From CAVQXR01 sp963717955 (GTDB lineage Bacteria; Actinomycetota; Thermoleophilia; Gaiellales; Gaiellaceae): 64,000 nucleotides of DNA. The notes below the pieces were generated by a model that was given only the letters and a program-made list of their open reading frames with translations, had not been told where the DNA came from and searched no databases. This document shows positions 26,681-35,415 of the stretch, one piece after another. A program made the translations under genes and the position numbers. Location: positions 2,170,001 to 2,234,000 of the forward strand of contig CAVQXR010000001.1 of the NCBI GenBank assembly GCA_963717955.1. The letters run 5' to 3'. The number at the start of each line of letters is the position of its first letter. The stretch's first letter is position 1.

Positions 26681-27589
26681 TCAATCCCGCATGTGGCAGG
26701 CCCTGGCTCCGGAAACGCGCGCCGAGACCCGGTAGAGCGACGTCGTCGCCGTCACGTACAGGTCGCTCCAGGTCGGGCCGCCCCAGCTCAGGTTCGCCGC
26801 CTTCTCGGGGATCCGGACGACGCCGAGGTGCTCGCCGCCGGACGAGAAGACCCAGATCCCGAAGGGACCGGTCACCCAGACGTTGCCCTGCTCGTCGCAT
26901 TTCATCCCGTCGGTCACCCCGTCGGCGCGGTCGCCGGAGAAGATCCCGTCGGCGAACGTGCGCCCTCCCGTCACCGAGCCGTCCGATGCGACCTCGAAGG
27001 CCCGGATCAGGCATCGCTTCGAGTCGTTCACGTACAGGATCGACTCGTCCGGCGAGAGGCACAGCCCGTTCGGCTGGACGAAGTCGCGGTCGAGCAGCAC
27101 GGGCTCACCCGCTCCGGGCGGCACGCGGAACACTCCCCTGAAGTCGAGCTCGGGCGCCCGCTCGATGCCGTGGACGGCACCGTCGCGCCCGTAGCTCGGA
27201 TCGGTGAAGACGATCGAGCCGTCGCGGGCAACGATGACGTCGTTCGGACTGTTCAGCTCGCGGCCGCCGAAGTGCGACGCGACGACCTCGACCGTCCCGT
27301 CGGCTCGCTCGCGAACGACCGTGCTCGTCTCGTGCTCGCACACGATCAGGTCGAGCGCAGCGTCGTAGGTGAGCCCGTTGCTCTTGTGCGACGGCCTGCG
27401 ATCCTCCGACGCGCCGTGACCGGGCTCCCAGCGCCAGCGCGTGCTCTCGGGGATGTCCGAGAACCGCAGGAACCCGTCGGGATGCCACACGGGCCCCTCG
27501 ACGAAGGTGAACCCGGTCGCGAGCCGCTCGACGGTCGCGTCGGGCGGGACGAGCTCGGAGAGCCGCGGCGATCTGGCGTCGAGGATCAT
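26681..27589 (-). CDS. SMP-30/gluconolactonase family lactonase
   Basis: 302 aa six-bladed propeller. Family metal ligands are visible: Glu in TGFTFVEGPVWHPDG, Asn in NSPNDVIVARDG, Asn in FVQPNGLCLSPDE and Asp in GDRADGVTDGMKCDEQGN, a calcium or zinc site used to open sugar lactones. SDIPESTRWRW and FTDPSYGRDG complete the pattern. ATG at 27589. It precedes the peptidase gene with coupled translation, and a decayed CDGSH gene ends 12 bases before it. The lactone substrate is not deducible; the neighbouring dimethylformamidase genes are divergent. Confidence 0.88.
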   Translation of the reverse strand: MILDARSPRLSELVPPDATVERLATGFTFVEGPVWHPDGFLRFSDIPESTRWRWEPGHGASEDRRPSHKSNGLTYDAALDLIVCEHETSTVVRERADGTVEVVASHFGGRELNSPNDVIVARDGSIVFTDPSYGRDGAVHGIERAPELDFRGVFRVPPGAGEPVLLDRDFVQPNGLCLSPDESILYVNDSKRCLIRAFEVASDGSVTGGRTFADGIFSGDRADGVTDGMKCDEQGNVWVTGPFGIWVFSSGGEHLGVVRIPEKAANLSWGGPTWSDLYVTATTSLYRVSARVSGARACHMRD

Positions 27590-27601
27590 CCGCGGACGCC
27601 C

Positions 27602-27678
27602 TCAGCCCTTGCCCGCGCCCTGGAACCCGGCCCTCTTGTGCGTGCCGTCGCAGTACTGATCGTGACGGGCTCCGCCAT
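27602..27678 (-). pseudogene. remnant of a CDGSH iron-sulfur domain gene
   Basis: ATG at 27678 begins MAEPVTI, a common start of small actinobacterial CDGSH proteins. In another frame the same 77 bases end YCDGTHKRAGFQGAGKG plus stop, which is the second half of the CDGSH motif and its usual C-terminus. The middle (about 40-50 codons with the first cysteines) is missing, so no [2Fe-2S] site can form. It is an internal deletion, real or an assembly collapse. Confidence 0.6.
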
Positions 27679-27778
27679 GCCTGCCTCCTCGACGCTACCG
27701 ACCGTTTGCCCGGGAACCTTAGCCCCCGGGTCGTTAGTGTTCGCGCGAACCGGAAGGTCACGTCACGTAGGAGGATCG

Positions 27779-28126
27779 ATGGCGGTTGTCGACAGGCAGG
27801 TCCAGGTCTACCTGGACTGGGACGCGAAGCAGCGCGAGCGGATCAAGGCGCTGATCACCGACGAGCTGATCGCCGAGCATGCCGCGAAGCCGCTCGGCCA
27901 GCATTCCGACGCGCTCGAGCGGGTGTTGCAGTACGTCCGCCGCCAGCCGCAGGCGGGCAAGTACATCATCGTCGCGACCAAGCCCTGGGGCGAGTACAGG
28001 ATCGGCGTCCTCTCGGGTCAGCGCGGACAGCCACCCGCGATCCTCGACGACGAGACGTTCGGAAACGAGGAGGAGGCCATGCACGACATCTTCCTGCGGC
28101 GCGTCCGCGACCTGCGGGGATCCTGA
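27779..28126 (+). CDS. dmfA1: N,N-dimethylformamidase small subunit
   Basis: 115 aa; ATG 27779 after TAGGAGG. It resembles the DMFase alpha subunit of Paracoccus and Alcaligenes: AEHAAKPLGQHSDALERVLQ, YVRRQPQAGKYIIVATKPWG, EYRIGV and NEEEAMHDIFLRRVRDLR. The small subunit wraps the large catalytic subunit; DMFase hydrolyses dimethylformamide to dimethylamine and formate. The large-subunit gene follows after one base. The resemblance is recalled, not computed, but length, gene order and the C-terminal EEAMHxxFLRR block agree. Confidence 0.8.
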   Translation: MAVVDRQVQVYLDWDAKQRERIKALITDELIAEHAAKPLGQHSDALERVLQYVRRQPQAGKYIIVATKPWGEYRIGVLSGQRGQPPAILDDETFGNEEEAMHDIFLRRVRDLRGS

Positions 28127-28127
28127 G

Positions 28128-30398
28128 ATGGCCGAGCTCCGCAAGACGTTCATCCACGGCTACGCCGACCGCCTCTCGGTCGCGCCGGGCGAGCCGATCG
28201 AGTTCAAGGTCTGCTCCGAGGAGCCGGGCACCTACCGGGCGGACATCGTCCGGCTCATCCATGGCGACACGAACCCCGCCGGGCCCGGGTTCGTCGAGGA
28301 GGTCGTCGAGAGCGAGGCGAACGGCGACTACCCCGCCCGCTTCCAGCCGACCGACGGCGGATCCTGCGTCGTCGTCGAGGACGGCGGAAAGCTGGCTCTC
28401 TCGGGCCCGTTCACGATCCAGGCGTTCGTGATGCCGACGACCCCCGGGAAGCCCGACCAGGGCATCCTCGGCCGCTACGCGACCCACACGCGGGACGGCT
28501 ACGCGCTCACGATCGAGGACGGCGGCCTGGCGCTGCGGATCGGCGGCGAGACGATGAAGACGGGCGAGCCCTTCTACCCGTCGTGCTGGTACTCGGTCGC
28601 TGCCGTCTACGACGGCGCCCGCAAGGTGACGCTCTACTCGAAGAGCGTCGTCAGCTCGGTCAACAGCCTCCTCTCCCCGATCGTCCCGATCACGGGCGAG
28701 GCGGTCGTCGACGGCACCGTCTCGGGGAGCCCCACTGACTCGGGCACCGCGTTCACGATCGCCGGTCTCGGCAAGGAGCCCGGCAGCTCCTGGGTCGACT
28801 CGCACTACAACGGCAAGGTCGACCGCCCGAAGGTCTGGAGCCGCGCGCTCTCGGTCGCGGAGCTCGACGCGATCACGGCGGAGGGTACGGCGCCCGCGAA
28901 TGGGCTCGTCGCCGCCTGGGACTTCGGCGCCGACATCACGCCGGAGGGGATCACGACCGACCGCGCCTCGGACGCCGGGCCGAACGGCCTGCACGGGACG
29001 TGCATCAACTTCCCCGCCCGCGGCATGACGGGCTGGAACTGGGGCGGGATCGAGGAGCGGTTCGTCCACGCCCCTGCGGAGTACGGGGCGATCCACTTCC
29101 ACGAGGACGACATCGAGGACTGCAACTGGGACACGGACGTCGCCTGGACCGTGCCCGACGGCGTCCGGTCGGGCGTCTACGCGCTCAGGCTGACACAGGG
29201 CGGCGCGGAGGACTGGATCCCGTTCTTCGTCATCCCGCCGCGCGGAACCTCAAGCGCGAAAGCCGCCTTCCTCGTCCCGACCGCGAGCTACCTCGCGTAC
29301 GCGAACGCCAGCATCGCCTTCGACATCCCCGTTACCCAAGCCGTCATCGGACATACGTCAGTGATGGCCGAACAGGACCTCTGGGTCTACGGTCATCCGG
29401 AGTTCGGCTTCTCGACGTACGACTCGCACACCGACGGGTCGGGCATTCACTCCTCGTCCTGTCGGCGCCCGATTGTGACGCTCCGTCCCAAGCATCGGTT
29501 CCAGACCGGCGGGCCATGGCAGTTTCCGGCCGACCTCCACCTCGTCGCCTGGATCGAGAAGATGGGCTTCGAGGTCGACTACATCACCGACCGGGAGCTG
29601 CACGACGAGGGCGTCGAGCTGCTGCGGCGCTACAACTGCGTCTTCACGGGCTCGCACCCGGAGTACTACTCGACCGCGATGATGGACGCCTACGAGCAGT
29701 ACCTCGAGGGCGGCGGGCGGAGCATGTACCTCGGCTCGAACGGCTTCTACTGGATCACCGCGTGGCACCCCGAAAAGGAGCACCTGATGGAGGTGCGCAA
29801 GCTCGAGTACGGATCGCGGGCGTGGCAGGCGAAGCCGGGCGAGTATCACCTCCAGCTCACCGGCGAGCGGTCGGGTCTCTGGCGAGGCCGGGCCCGGGCG
29901 CCGCAGAAGGTGCACGGCACCGGGTTCACGTCGGAGGGCTTCGATCACTCGTCGTACTACGTCCAGATGCCCGACGCGCGCGACCCGCAGGTCGCGTTCA
30001 TCGTGGATGGGATCGACCCGGACGAGAAGATCGGCGACTTCGGGCTCGTCGGCGGCGGCGCCGCGGGCTACGAGCTCGACCGCTACGACCTCGCGCTCGG
30101 CACGCCCCCGTCGACCCGACTCATCGCCTACTCGGAGGGCCACTCGGACAACTACCCGCACGTCGGGGAGGAGATCTTCTTCAACTTCCCGATGATGGGC
30201 GGGACGATGGACTTCCAGGTCCGCGCCGACATCGTCTACTTCACGACGAAGAACGGTGGGGCAGTCTTCTCGACCAGCTCGATCTCGTGGTGCGGCAGCC
30301 TGCTGCACAACGATTGCGACAACAACGTCTCGCGGATGACCGCGAACGTGCTGCGGCGGTTCATGGAGGACGAGCCGCTGCCGCCGCTCACCGACTGA
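28128..30398 (+). CDS. dmfA2: N,N-dimethylformamidase large (catalytic) subunit
   Basis: 756 aa, as expected for DMFase beta subunits (about 760). The N-terminal part carries a LamG/concanavalin-like jelly roll (about 75-260: FTIQAFVMPTTPGKPDQGIL, HYNGKVDRPKVWSRALSVAE). The C-terminal half begins VPTASYLAYANASIAFD and includes FGFSTYDSHTDGSG, TGSHPEYYSTAMMDAYEQYL and NGFYWITAW. The known DMFase uses a mononuclear iron held by two Tyr and one Glu; Tyr in SYLAYAN, Tyr in STYDSH and Glu in SHPEYY are the plausible counterparts. It probably hydrolyses DMF or a related small amide. Starts one base after dmfA1, hence one operon. Confidence 0.8.
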   Translation: MAELRKTFIHGYADRLSVAPGEPIEFKVCSEEPGTYRADIVRLIHGDTNPAGPGFVEEVVESEANGDYPARFQPTDGGSCVVVEDGGKLALSGPFTIQAFVMPTTPGKPDQGILGRYATHTRDGYALTIEDGGLALRIGGETMKTGEPFYPSCWYSVAAVYDGARKVTLYSKSVVSSVNSLLSPIVPITGEAVVDGTVSGSPTDSGTAFTIAGLGKEPGSSWVDSHYNGKVDRPKVWSRALSVAELDAITAEGTAPANGLVAAWDFGADITPEGITTDRASDAGPNGLHGTCINFPARGMTGWNWGGIEERFVHAPAEYGAIHFHEDDIEDCNWDTDVAWTVPDGVRSGVYALRLTQGGAEDWIPFFVIPPRGTSSAKAAFLVPTASYLAYANASIAFDIPVTQAVIGHTSVMAEQDLWVYGHPEFGFSTYDSHTDGSGIHSSSCRRPIVTLRPKHRFQTGGPWQFPADLHLVAWIEKMGFEVDYITDRELHDEGVELLRRYNCVFTGSHPEYYSTAMMDAYEQYLEGGGRSMYLGSNGFYWITAWHPEKEHLMEVRKLEYGSRAWQAKPGEYHLQLTGERSGLWRGRARAPQKVHGTGFTSEGFDHSSYYVQMPDARDPQVAFIVDGIDPDEKIGDFGLVGGGAAGYELDRYDLALGTPPSTRLIAYSEGHSDNYPHVGEEIFFNFPMMGGTMDFQVRADIVYFTTKNGGAVFSTSSISWCGSLLHNDCDNNVSRMTANVLRRFMEDEPLPPLTD

Positions 30399-30462
30399 CG
30401 GGGGAACGGAAGCCGCCCGCCCGCCCCGGCGCGGATCGGGGGGGCGGCGTAGGCTTGCCGGC

Positions 30463-31395
30463 ATGACGGAGCTTCCCTCTCCCGTGACGGTGATCGGTGC
30501 GGGCACGATGGGCGCCGGGATGGCGGCCGTCTTTGCGCTGCACGGCGTCGAGGTCAGGCTGGCGGCGCGCCGCGAGTCGAGTCTCGCGGCCGCGGCGGCG
30601 CGTGTCGGCGCCATCTCCGCGACCCTCGGCGGTTCTCCCGGCGAGGTCGCCGGACGGGTCAGCACGACAACCGACCTGGCCGTCGCCTGCACGGGAGCGG
30701 CTCTCGTGATCGAGACGATCGCCGAGGATCTCGAGGAGAAGCGGACGCTGCTCGGGCGCGTCGAGCAGATGGTCGCCCCCGAGACGGTGATCGTCACGAA
30801 CACGTCGTCGCTCCCGCTCGCCGCGCTGTCTGAGGCCCTCGTGCGGCCCGACCGCTTTGCCGGCTTCCACTGGTTCAACCCTCCCGAGTTGGTCGATCTG
30901 GTCGAGGTCGTCGGCGGGCCTGTGACCGAGCCCGCGGTCGTGGCACGGCTCGTTGCCTGGACCGGAGCGATCGGGAAGACGCCCGCCGTCGTCCGCCGCG
31001 ACACGCCCGGATTCATCGCGAACCGCCTGCAGTACGCTCTGCTCCGCGAGGCGTGGGCGCTCGTCGAGGCGGGTGTGTGCTCGTTCGAGGACGTCGATTT
31101 GGCGCTGACCCACGGGCTCGGCGCGCGGTGGGCGGCGATCGGACCCTTCCAGACCGTCGACCTCGCCGGACTCGACGTCCATCTCGCGGTCGCGCACAAC
31201 CTCTATCCGGTGCTCTCGACGGAGACGTCTCCGCCGGCCGCGCTCGAGGCGGCAGTGGCCGACGGCGCGCTCGGCTGCAAGGGCGGGCGGGGACTCCTCG
31301 GCGACTACGGCGACGCGCGCGTCGCCGGGCTGATAGCCCAACGCGAGCGGATGCTCCGGGCCATCGCCACCGCCCGCGAGCCGGGCCGATCCTGA
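30463..31395 (+). CDS. 3-hydroxyacyl-CoA dehydrogenase (3-hydroxybutyryl-CoA dehydrogenase-like)
   Basis: 310 aa with an NAD-binding N-terminus VTVIGAGTMGAGMAAVFALHG, VIETIAEDLEEKRTLL, TNTSSLPLAAL and the catalytic His in FHWFNPPELVDLVEVV (family HFFNPxxxxxLVEV). The C-terminal helical domain has TPGFIANRLQYALLREAWALVEAG and ADGALGCKGGRGLLGDY. It oxidises a 3-hydroxyacyl-CoA with NAD. TTG/ATG ambiguity is absent; ATG at 30463 is well placed. It follows dmfA2 by 64 bases on the same strand; a shared pathway is possible but not evident. Confidence 0.88.
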   Translation: MTELPSPVTVIGAGTMGAGMAAVFALHGVEVRLAARRESSLAAAAARVGAISATLGGSPGEVAGRVSTTTDLAVACTGAALVIETIAEDLEEKRTLLGRVEQMVAPETVIVTNTSSLPLAALSEALVRPDRFAGFHWFNPPELVDLVEVVGGPVTEPAVVARLVAWTGAIGKTPAVVRRDTPGFIANRLQYALLREAWALVEAGVCSFEDVDLALTHGLGARWAAIGPFQTVDLAGLDVHLAVAHNLYPVLSTETSPPAALEAAVADGALGCKGGRGLLGDYGDARVAGLIAQRERMLRAIATAREPGRS

Positions 31396-31514
31396 CCCGG
31401 AGGCCCTGCCTCCGCGGTGATCCGACCACCCCGCGGTGCCAGGCGCCGAGAGTCCGCCGGTGGAAGCTCAGGGGTCGGGCCCGAAGGGGCGCCGCGCGTT
31501 CCGTTCACGCACCC

Positions 31515-31536
31515 GTGCCAGGTACGTGCCTGGCAC
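31515..31536. repeat. copy of the GTGCCAGGCAC/GTGCCTGGCAC palindromic repeat
   Basis: 22-bp near-perfect palindrome made of half-sites GTGCCAGGTAC and GTGCCTGGCAC. The same half-sites recur at 44040-44072 and 44164-44196. Confidence 0.75.
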
Positions 31537-31556
31537 CGGAGTGGGCCGGCGGAGGC

Positions 31557-32429
31557 TCAGCGGCCTCGCCCGCAGTCGCGGAGCGCGTTCAAGCACCCGT
31601 TCACCAGGCCGGTCAGCGCGCCCTGCTGCCACGCGTTGAAGAAGTCGCCGTGGGCGGTCAGGTCGCCACCCGACGCCAGCCGGTAGCCCTCGCCGCCGGC
31701 AACCGGGTAGCGGAAGATCAGCGAGATCGCCGGCACCTCGACCGGATGCCCGGACGGGCACCGGCCACGGACCGGGTAGGCCATGTGGCGCTGGTGGTCG
31801 GGGCTGTCGAGGCGCATCCCGTCCCAGCAGCTCGGGAAGCTGATGTGGAGGCGGAGCGTCCGGCCGGGGCCGCCGGGACAGGTCGGGATCTCGCTCGACG
31901 GCGGAAGCTCCGCCGCGACGCCGCAGTTCCAGAATGTCACCTGCCGGGGCTGCGGATCCGTCGCCTTCGCATCCCCGGCGATCATCCGCAGACCGGACGG
32001 GAACGGGACGACGGGCTCCATCGTCTTTCGCCTGTAGTAGATCGTCGCGCCGAGCGGCTCGACCGGCTCGCCCTGCGGGTCGAGCAGCGTCGGCACCCAG
32101 TACGCGGCCGTGTCCCCACGCCGCTGGCAGGTCGTTCCGGCCGAACGCAGGCTCGCGAGCGTCGAGAACGCGTCGGTCGACGTGTTCCCGACGAACGTGT
32201 GGTCGTGCGACGCGCCCGGCTGGCCGGGGTACACGATCGGGTCGTCCATCGCCCGGTGGCTGAACCGGCACGCGGAGACGAAGTTCACGCCCCGAAGCAG
32301 GTTCAGCTCCGCCATCGCGCCCGGCGGCGCCTGCGTCGACCCGCCCGACGACGAGCCGACCGCGACCTGGACGCCGACGGCGAGCGCGGCGGCGAGCCCG
32401 GCGAGCACCACGATCCGCATCCGTCCCAT
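31557..32429 (-). CDS. secreted DUF1996 protein
   Basis: 290 aa from ATG 32429 (or Met at 32420). Signal peptide GRMRIVVLAGLAAALAVGVQ. The mature part has DUF1996 hallmarks: FVSACRFSHRAMDDPIVYPG, SHDHTFVGNTSTDAFST, GDTAAYWVPTL, then FPSCWDGMRLDSPDHQRHMAYP and CPSGHPVEVPAISLIFRYPV. Conserved His, Asp and Cys residues suggest a metal-binding or polysaccharide-active fold, but no activity is established for the family. Located outside the membrane. It stands alone between convergent and divergent neighbours. Confidence 0.8.
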   Translation of the reverse strand: MGRMRIVVLAGLAAALAVGVQVAVGSSSGGSTQAPPGAMAELNLLRGVNFVSACRFSHRAMDDPIVYPGQPGASHDHTFVGNTSTDAFSTLASLRSAGTTCQRRGDTAAYWVPTLLDPQGEPVEPLGATIYYRRKTMEPVVPFPSGLRMIAGDAKATDPQPRQVTFWNCGVAAELPPSSEIPTCPGGPGRTLRLHISFPSCWDGMRLDSPDHQRHMAYPVRGRCPSGHPVEVPAISLIFRYPVAGGEGYRLASGGDLTAHGDFFNAWQQGALTGLVNGCLNALRDCGRGR

Positions 32430-32532
32430 CCGCACCTCCACTCGGTTCCGCCACGCGCCCGCAGTCGCGGGCATCGGGCGTAGGGATACACCGGCGGCGT
32501 AAGCGCCCGGGAAGGCTTCCGTGAAGCTTCTG

Positions 32533-33933
32533 TTACGGAAATCGCGGCGCACCGGACCGGGACGCCTGCACCACCGGCTCGGTGTGGACGATCACGTCCG
32601 CGATATCCGGCCGGGAGTCCCTGATCCGGGCCTCGACCTCGCTCGCCCGAGCATGGGCCTCCGCGAGCGACGTCTCGGGACCGAGGGCGAGGGTGAGAAA
32701 CGCGACGAGGCCGTCCTCGGTGCGCAGGAACCGGAGGTCGAGCGGGTCGCCGCCGGTCGCCTCGCGGGTGATCTCGCGCACGGCGCGCTCGTCCCGCTCC
32801 GCGTCGGCCGGTGTCAGCGTCCGGGCGACCGAGGTCTCCGCCAGCGGCTCGAGATGTGTCTGCACGGCATCGACCTCGGGGACGGCGTCGGCGATCGACT
32901 TCTCGACGCTCGACGCGATCGCATGGGCCTCGTCGAGCGCGATGTCGCCCGGCAGCTTCAGGTGGAGCGAGATCTCCGTGCGCTCGCCGACCCGGACCGC
33001 GTTCACGTTGTGGATCTCCCTGACGCTGGGAACGCGGAGGGCCGCCTCGAGGGCGCGCTCCCGGAGCCCGGCGACCTCCGACTCCCGGGGCTCGACGTGC
33101 ACCACGACGTCGGCGCCGGCGAGCTCGCGCTCGACCGCCTCCTCGACCGCGTCGGCGATCGTGTGCGCCTGGGCGACCGCGGCCCCGGGAGGCAGGCCGA
33201 TGACGACGTCGGCGAAGACGCTCCCCGCTGCCTCGCGGAGCCGCAGGCGGCGTAGCTCCACCGACGGCCTGACCGATGCGATCGCGCGGCGGGCGGCCTC
33301 CTCGGCCGACGGCGGCGCGACGTCCATCAGCACGTCGATGTTCCGTCTCATCAGCCCGCCCGCGGCGACGAGGACGAGCAGCGCAACGAGCAACGCCGCG
33401 GCGGCGTCCCCCTCCGGGAACCCGGCCCGCACGGCGAGCAGGCCGACTAGCACCGCCAGCGAGCCGGCGAAGTCGCCGGCGAAATGGAGCGCGTTCGCTG
33501 CGAGCGCGGGGCTGCGGTACCGGGTGGCCGCGCGATAGGAGCCGACGGCTCTGCTGACGTCGATCGCGATCACGATCCCGATGACGGCGAACGCCCACCA
33601 GACCGCGTCGATCTCGGGGTGAGCGCCGGTCACGAGCCGGTCGATCGCGCGCCACGCGATGAAGAGGCTCGCCACGACGAGGATCGCGCCCTCGCCGAGC
33701 GCACCGAGATGCTCGGCCTTGCCGTGGCCATACGGATGCTGGCTGTCCGCGGGCCGGACGGCCACGCCCACGGCGAAGAACGTCAGCAGGGCGGCGACGA
33801 GGTCCGTGCCCGAGTGAACGGCCTCCGAGAGGAAGCCGAGGCTCCCGGTCGCGAGGCCGGTGCCGAGCTTGAGCCCGATCAGCACGCAGGCCGCGACGAC
33901 CGATGCGAGGGCGGTCCGCCGCTGCGCATTCAT
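32533..33933 (-). CDS. cation diffusion facilitator with three tandem C-terminal domains
   Basis: 466 aa, much longer than usual CDF proteins (about 300). Residues 1-210 form six membrane helices with the two metal-site motifs: HSGTD in FLSEAVHSGTDLVAALL and HFAGD in ANALHFAGDFAGSLAV, as in Zn/Fe/Mn exporters. The HPYGHGKAEHLGA loop between helices is also typical. After VLMDVAPP come three successive ZT-dimer (ferredoxin-like) domains, each with a GxxAxAH or LxEAHxxAxxVE helix and a VVHVEP-like strand ending in His-x-Glu-Pro. The protein exports divalent cations by proton antiport. The tripled regulatory domain is unusual. Confidence 0.87.
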   Translation of the reverse strand: MNAQRRTALASVVAACVLIGLKLGTGLATGSLGFLSEAVHSGTDLVAALLTFFAVGVAVRPADSQHPYGHGKAEHLGALGEGAILVVASLFIAWRAIDRLVTGAHPEIDAVWWAFAVIGIVIAIDVSRAVGSYRAATRYRSPALAANALHFAGDFAGSLAVLVGLLAVRAGFPEGDAAAALLVALLVLVAAGGLMRRNIDVLMDVAPPSAEEAARRAIASVRPSVELRRLRLREAAGSVFADVVIGLPPGAAVAQAHTIADAVEEAVERELAGADVVVHVEPRESEVAGLRERALEAALRVPSVREIHNVNAVRVGERTEISLHLKLPGDIALDEAHAIASSVEKSIADAVPEVDAVQTHLEPLAETSVARTLTPADAERDERAVREITREATGGDPLDLRFLRTEDGLVAFLTLALGPETSLAEAHARASEVEARIRDSRPDIADVIVHTEPVVQASRSGAPRFP

Positions 33934-33994
33934 GGGGACAGCCTACGCCGGGGAGGGCGGGGTACCTACTCGTGGCCCGGGGCGCCGGAGCCGA

Positions 33995-35110
33995 TCAGAC
34001 GCAATCGCGCAACGCCTGCGCCTCCGGCAGGCAGCCCAGCTTCTTCAGGGTGTTGTTCTCGATCTGCCGGATCCGCTCGCGGGTGACGCCGAACGCCTGA
34101 CCGACTTCCTCGAGGGTTCGGGGCTGCTCGCCCCCGAGACCGTAGCGCAGCTCGATCACCCTCCGCTCGCGGTCGGGAAGCGTCTCGAGCGCCCGGTCGA
34201 TGTCCGCGCAGCGGAGCGTGAGCGAGGCGGTCTCGAACGGCGATTCGGCGGTCTCGTCCTGGACGAAGTCTCCCAGCTCGGACTCGTCCTCCTCGCCGAT
34301 CGGCTTCTCCAGCGACACCGGCAGCTGGGCGAGGTGGAGGATCTCGCGCACCTCCTCGGCAGTCGTTTCGAGCTCGGCCGCGATCTCCTCGGGCCGGGGA
34401 TCCCGCCCGAGGCGTTGCACGAGCTGGCGCTCGACGTGGAGGACCTTGTTCAGCTTCTCGACCATGTGCACGGGGATCCGGATCGTCCGTGCCTTGTCCG
34501 CGATCGCCCGCGTCACCGCCTGTCGGATCCACCAGGTCGCGTACGTCGAGAACTTGTAGCCCTTGCGGTAGTCGAACTTCTCGACCGCCCGGATCAGGCC
34601 GAGCGATCCTTCCTGGATCAGGTCGAGGAACGAGAGGCCGCGGCCGAGGTACCCCTTCGCGATCGAGACGACGAGCCGGAGGTTGGCCTCGATCATCTGC
34701 TGCTTCGCCGTCATGTCGCCGCGCTCGATCCGCTTGGCGAGATGCACCTCCTGCTCCGCGGTGAGCAGCGGAACGCGACCGATCTCGCGCAGGTAGAGCC
34801 GCAGCGAGTCGAGCGACGGCTCGACGGAGAGATCCAGCTGGGGCGCGGCCACGACCGGCGGCGGCTTCTCCTCGACCGGCTGCCCGAGCGGTGGCGCCTT
34901 GTGCTGCTCGCCCTCGAGCAGCTCGACACCGTGCTCGACGAGGTAGACACAGAAGTCCTCGACCTGATCGCGCGACAGGTCGACCTCCTCGAGCCCCGAT
35001 GCGAGCTCGTCGTAGGTCAGGAATCCCTTCTCCTGCCCTTCGCGAACGAGCTTGCGCAGCTCCTCGACCTCGGGCAACGCGGTCTCGACGCCGGCCTCGA
35101 CACTGACCAT
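33995..35110 (-). CDS. sigA: SigA/RpoD-like primary-type sigma factor
   Basis: 371 aa from ATG 35110, preceded by GGCGAGG; an upstream TTG at 35140 is less likely. A short region 1.1-like segment (EVEELRKLVREGQEKGFLTY) is followed by an acidic/proline linker, region 1.2 (SLDSLRLYLREIGRVPLLTA), region 2 with the -10-melting block KGYKFSTYATWWIRQAVTRA, region 3 (IPVHMVEKLNKVLHVERQL) and region 4.2 HTH (RTLEEVGQAFGVTRERIRQI). Every element of a group 1 or close group 2 sigma factor is present. It directs RNA polymerase to TTGACA/TATAAT-like promoters. Whether it is the principal sigma or a paralogue cannot be told from one window. Confidence 0.9.
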   Translation of the reverse strand: MVSVEAGVETALPEVEELRKLVREGQEKGFLTYDELASGLEEVDLSRDQVEDFCVYLVEHGVELLEGEQHKAPPLGQPVEEKPPPVVAAPQLDLSVEPSLDSLRLYLREIGRVPLLTAEQEVHLAKRIERGDMTAKQQMIEANLRLVVSIAKGYLGRGLSFLDLIQEGSLGLIRAVEKFDYRKGYKFSTYATWWIRQAVTRAIADKARTIRIPVHMVEKLNKVLHVERQLVQRLGRDPRPEEIAAELETTAEEVREILHLAQLPVSLEKPIGEEDESELGDFVQDETAESPFETASLTLRCADIDRALETLPDRERRVIELRYGLGGEQPRTLEEVGQAFGVTRERIRQIENNTLKKLGCLPEAQALRDCV

Positions 35111-35415
35111 AGACCTCGCCTTTCTCGTTCCCTCCGACAACCAGCCTGTGCGATTCGAACGATTGAGCCGGCGAGATCGTCGTTTGCCCCCGGCCCGAGG
35201 GGCGGCATTCTACACACGGCCGGCATCCCTGCCGGATTTCGCAGCCGGAGCAATCACGCCCGAGGGAGGCATGGCCGGGTCCCGGACTGGCATTCTCCCT
35301 GCACGTCACGTAGTCTTTGCGGCGAGCGTTTCGATCGGGCGGCCGGTGGAGCACGCGTGCGGGGAAGGATCATGAATCGCCGGCAAAAACACACGCCAGG
35401 GAGTCCAGTACCGAG

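Noticed and set aside
26684..27062. N-terminal extension of the DUF885-like protein
   Set aside because: Overlaps the SMP-30 gene out of frame and lacks family character; start placed at 26678.
32303..33655. 450-codon minus-strand ORF across the CDF gene
   Set aside because: Arginine-rich shadow of the CDF and DUF1996 genes in another frame.
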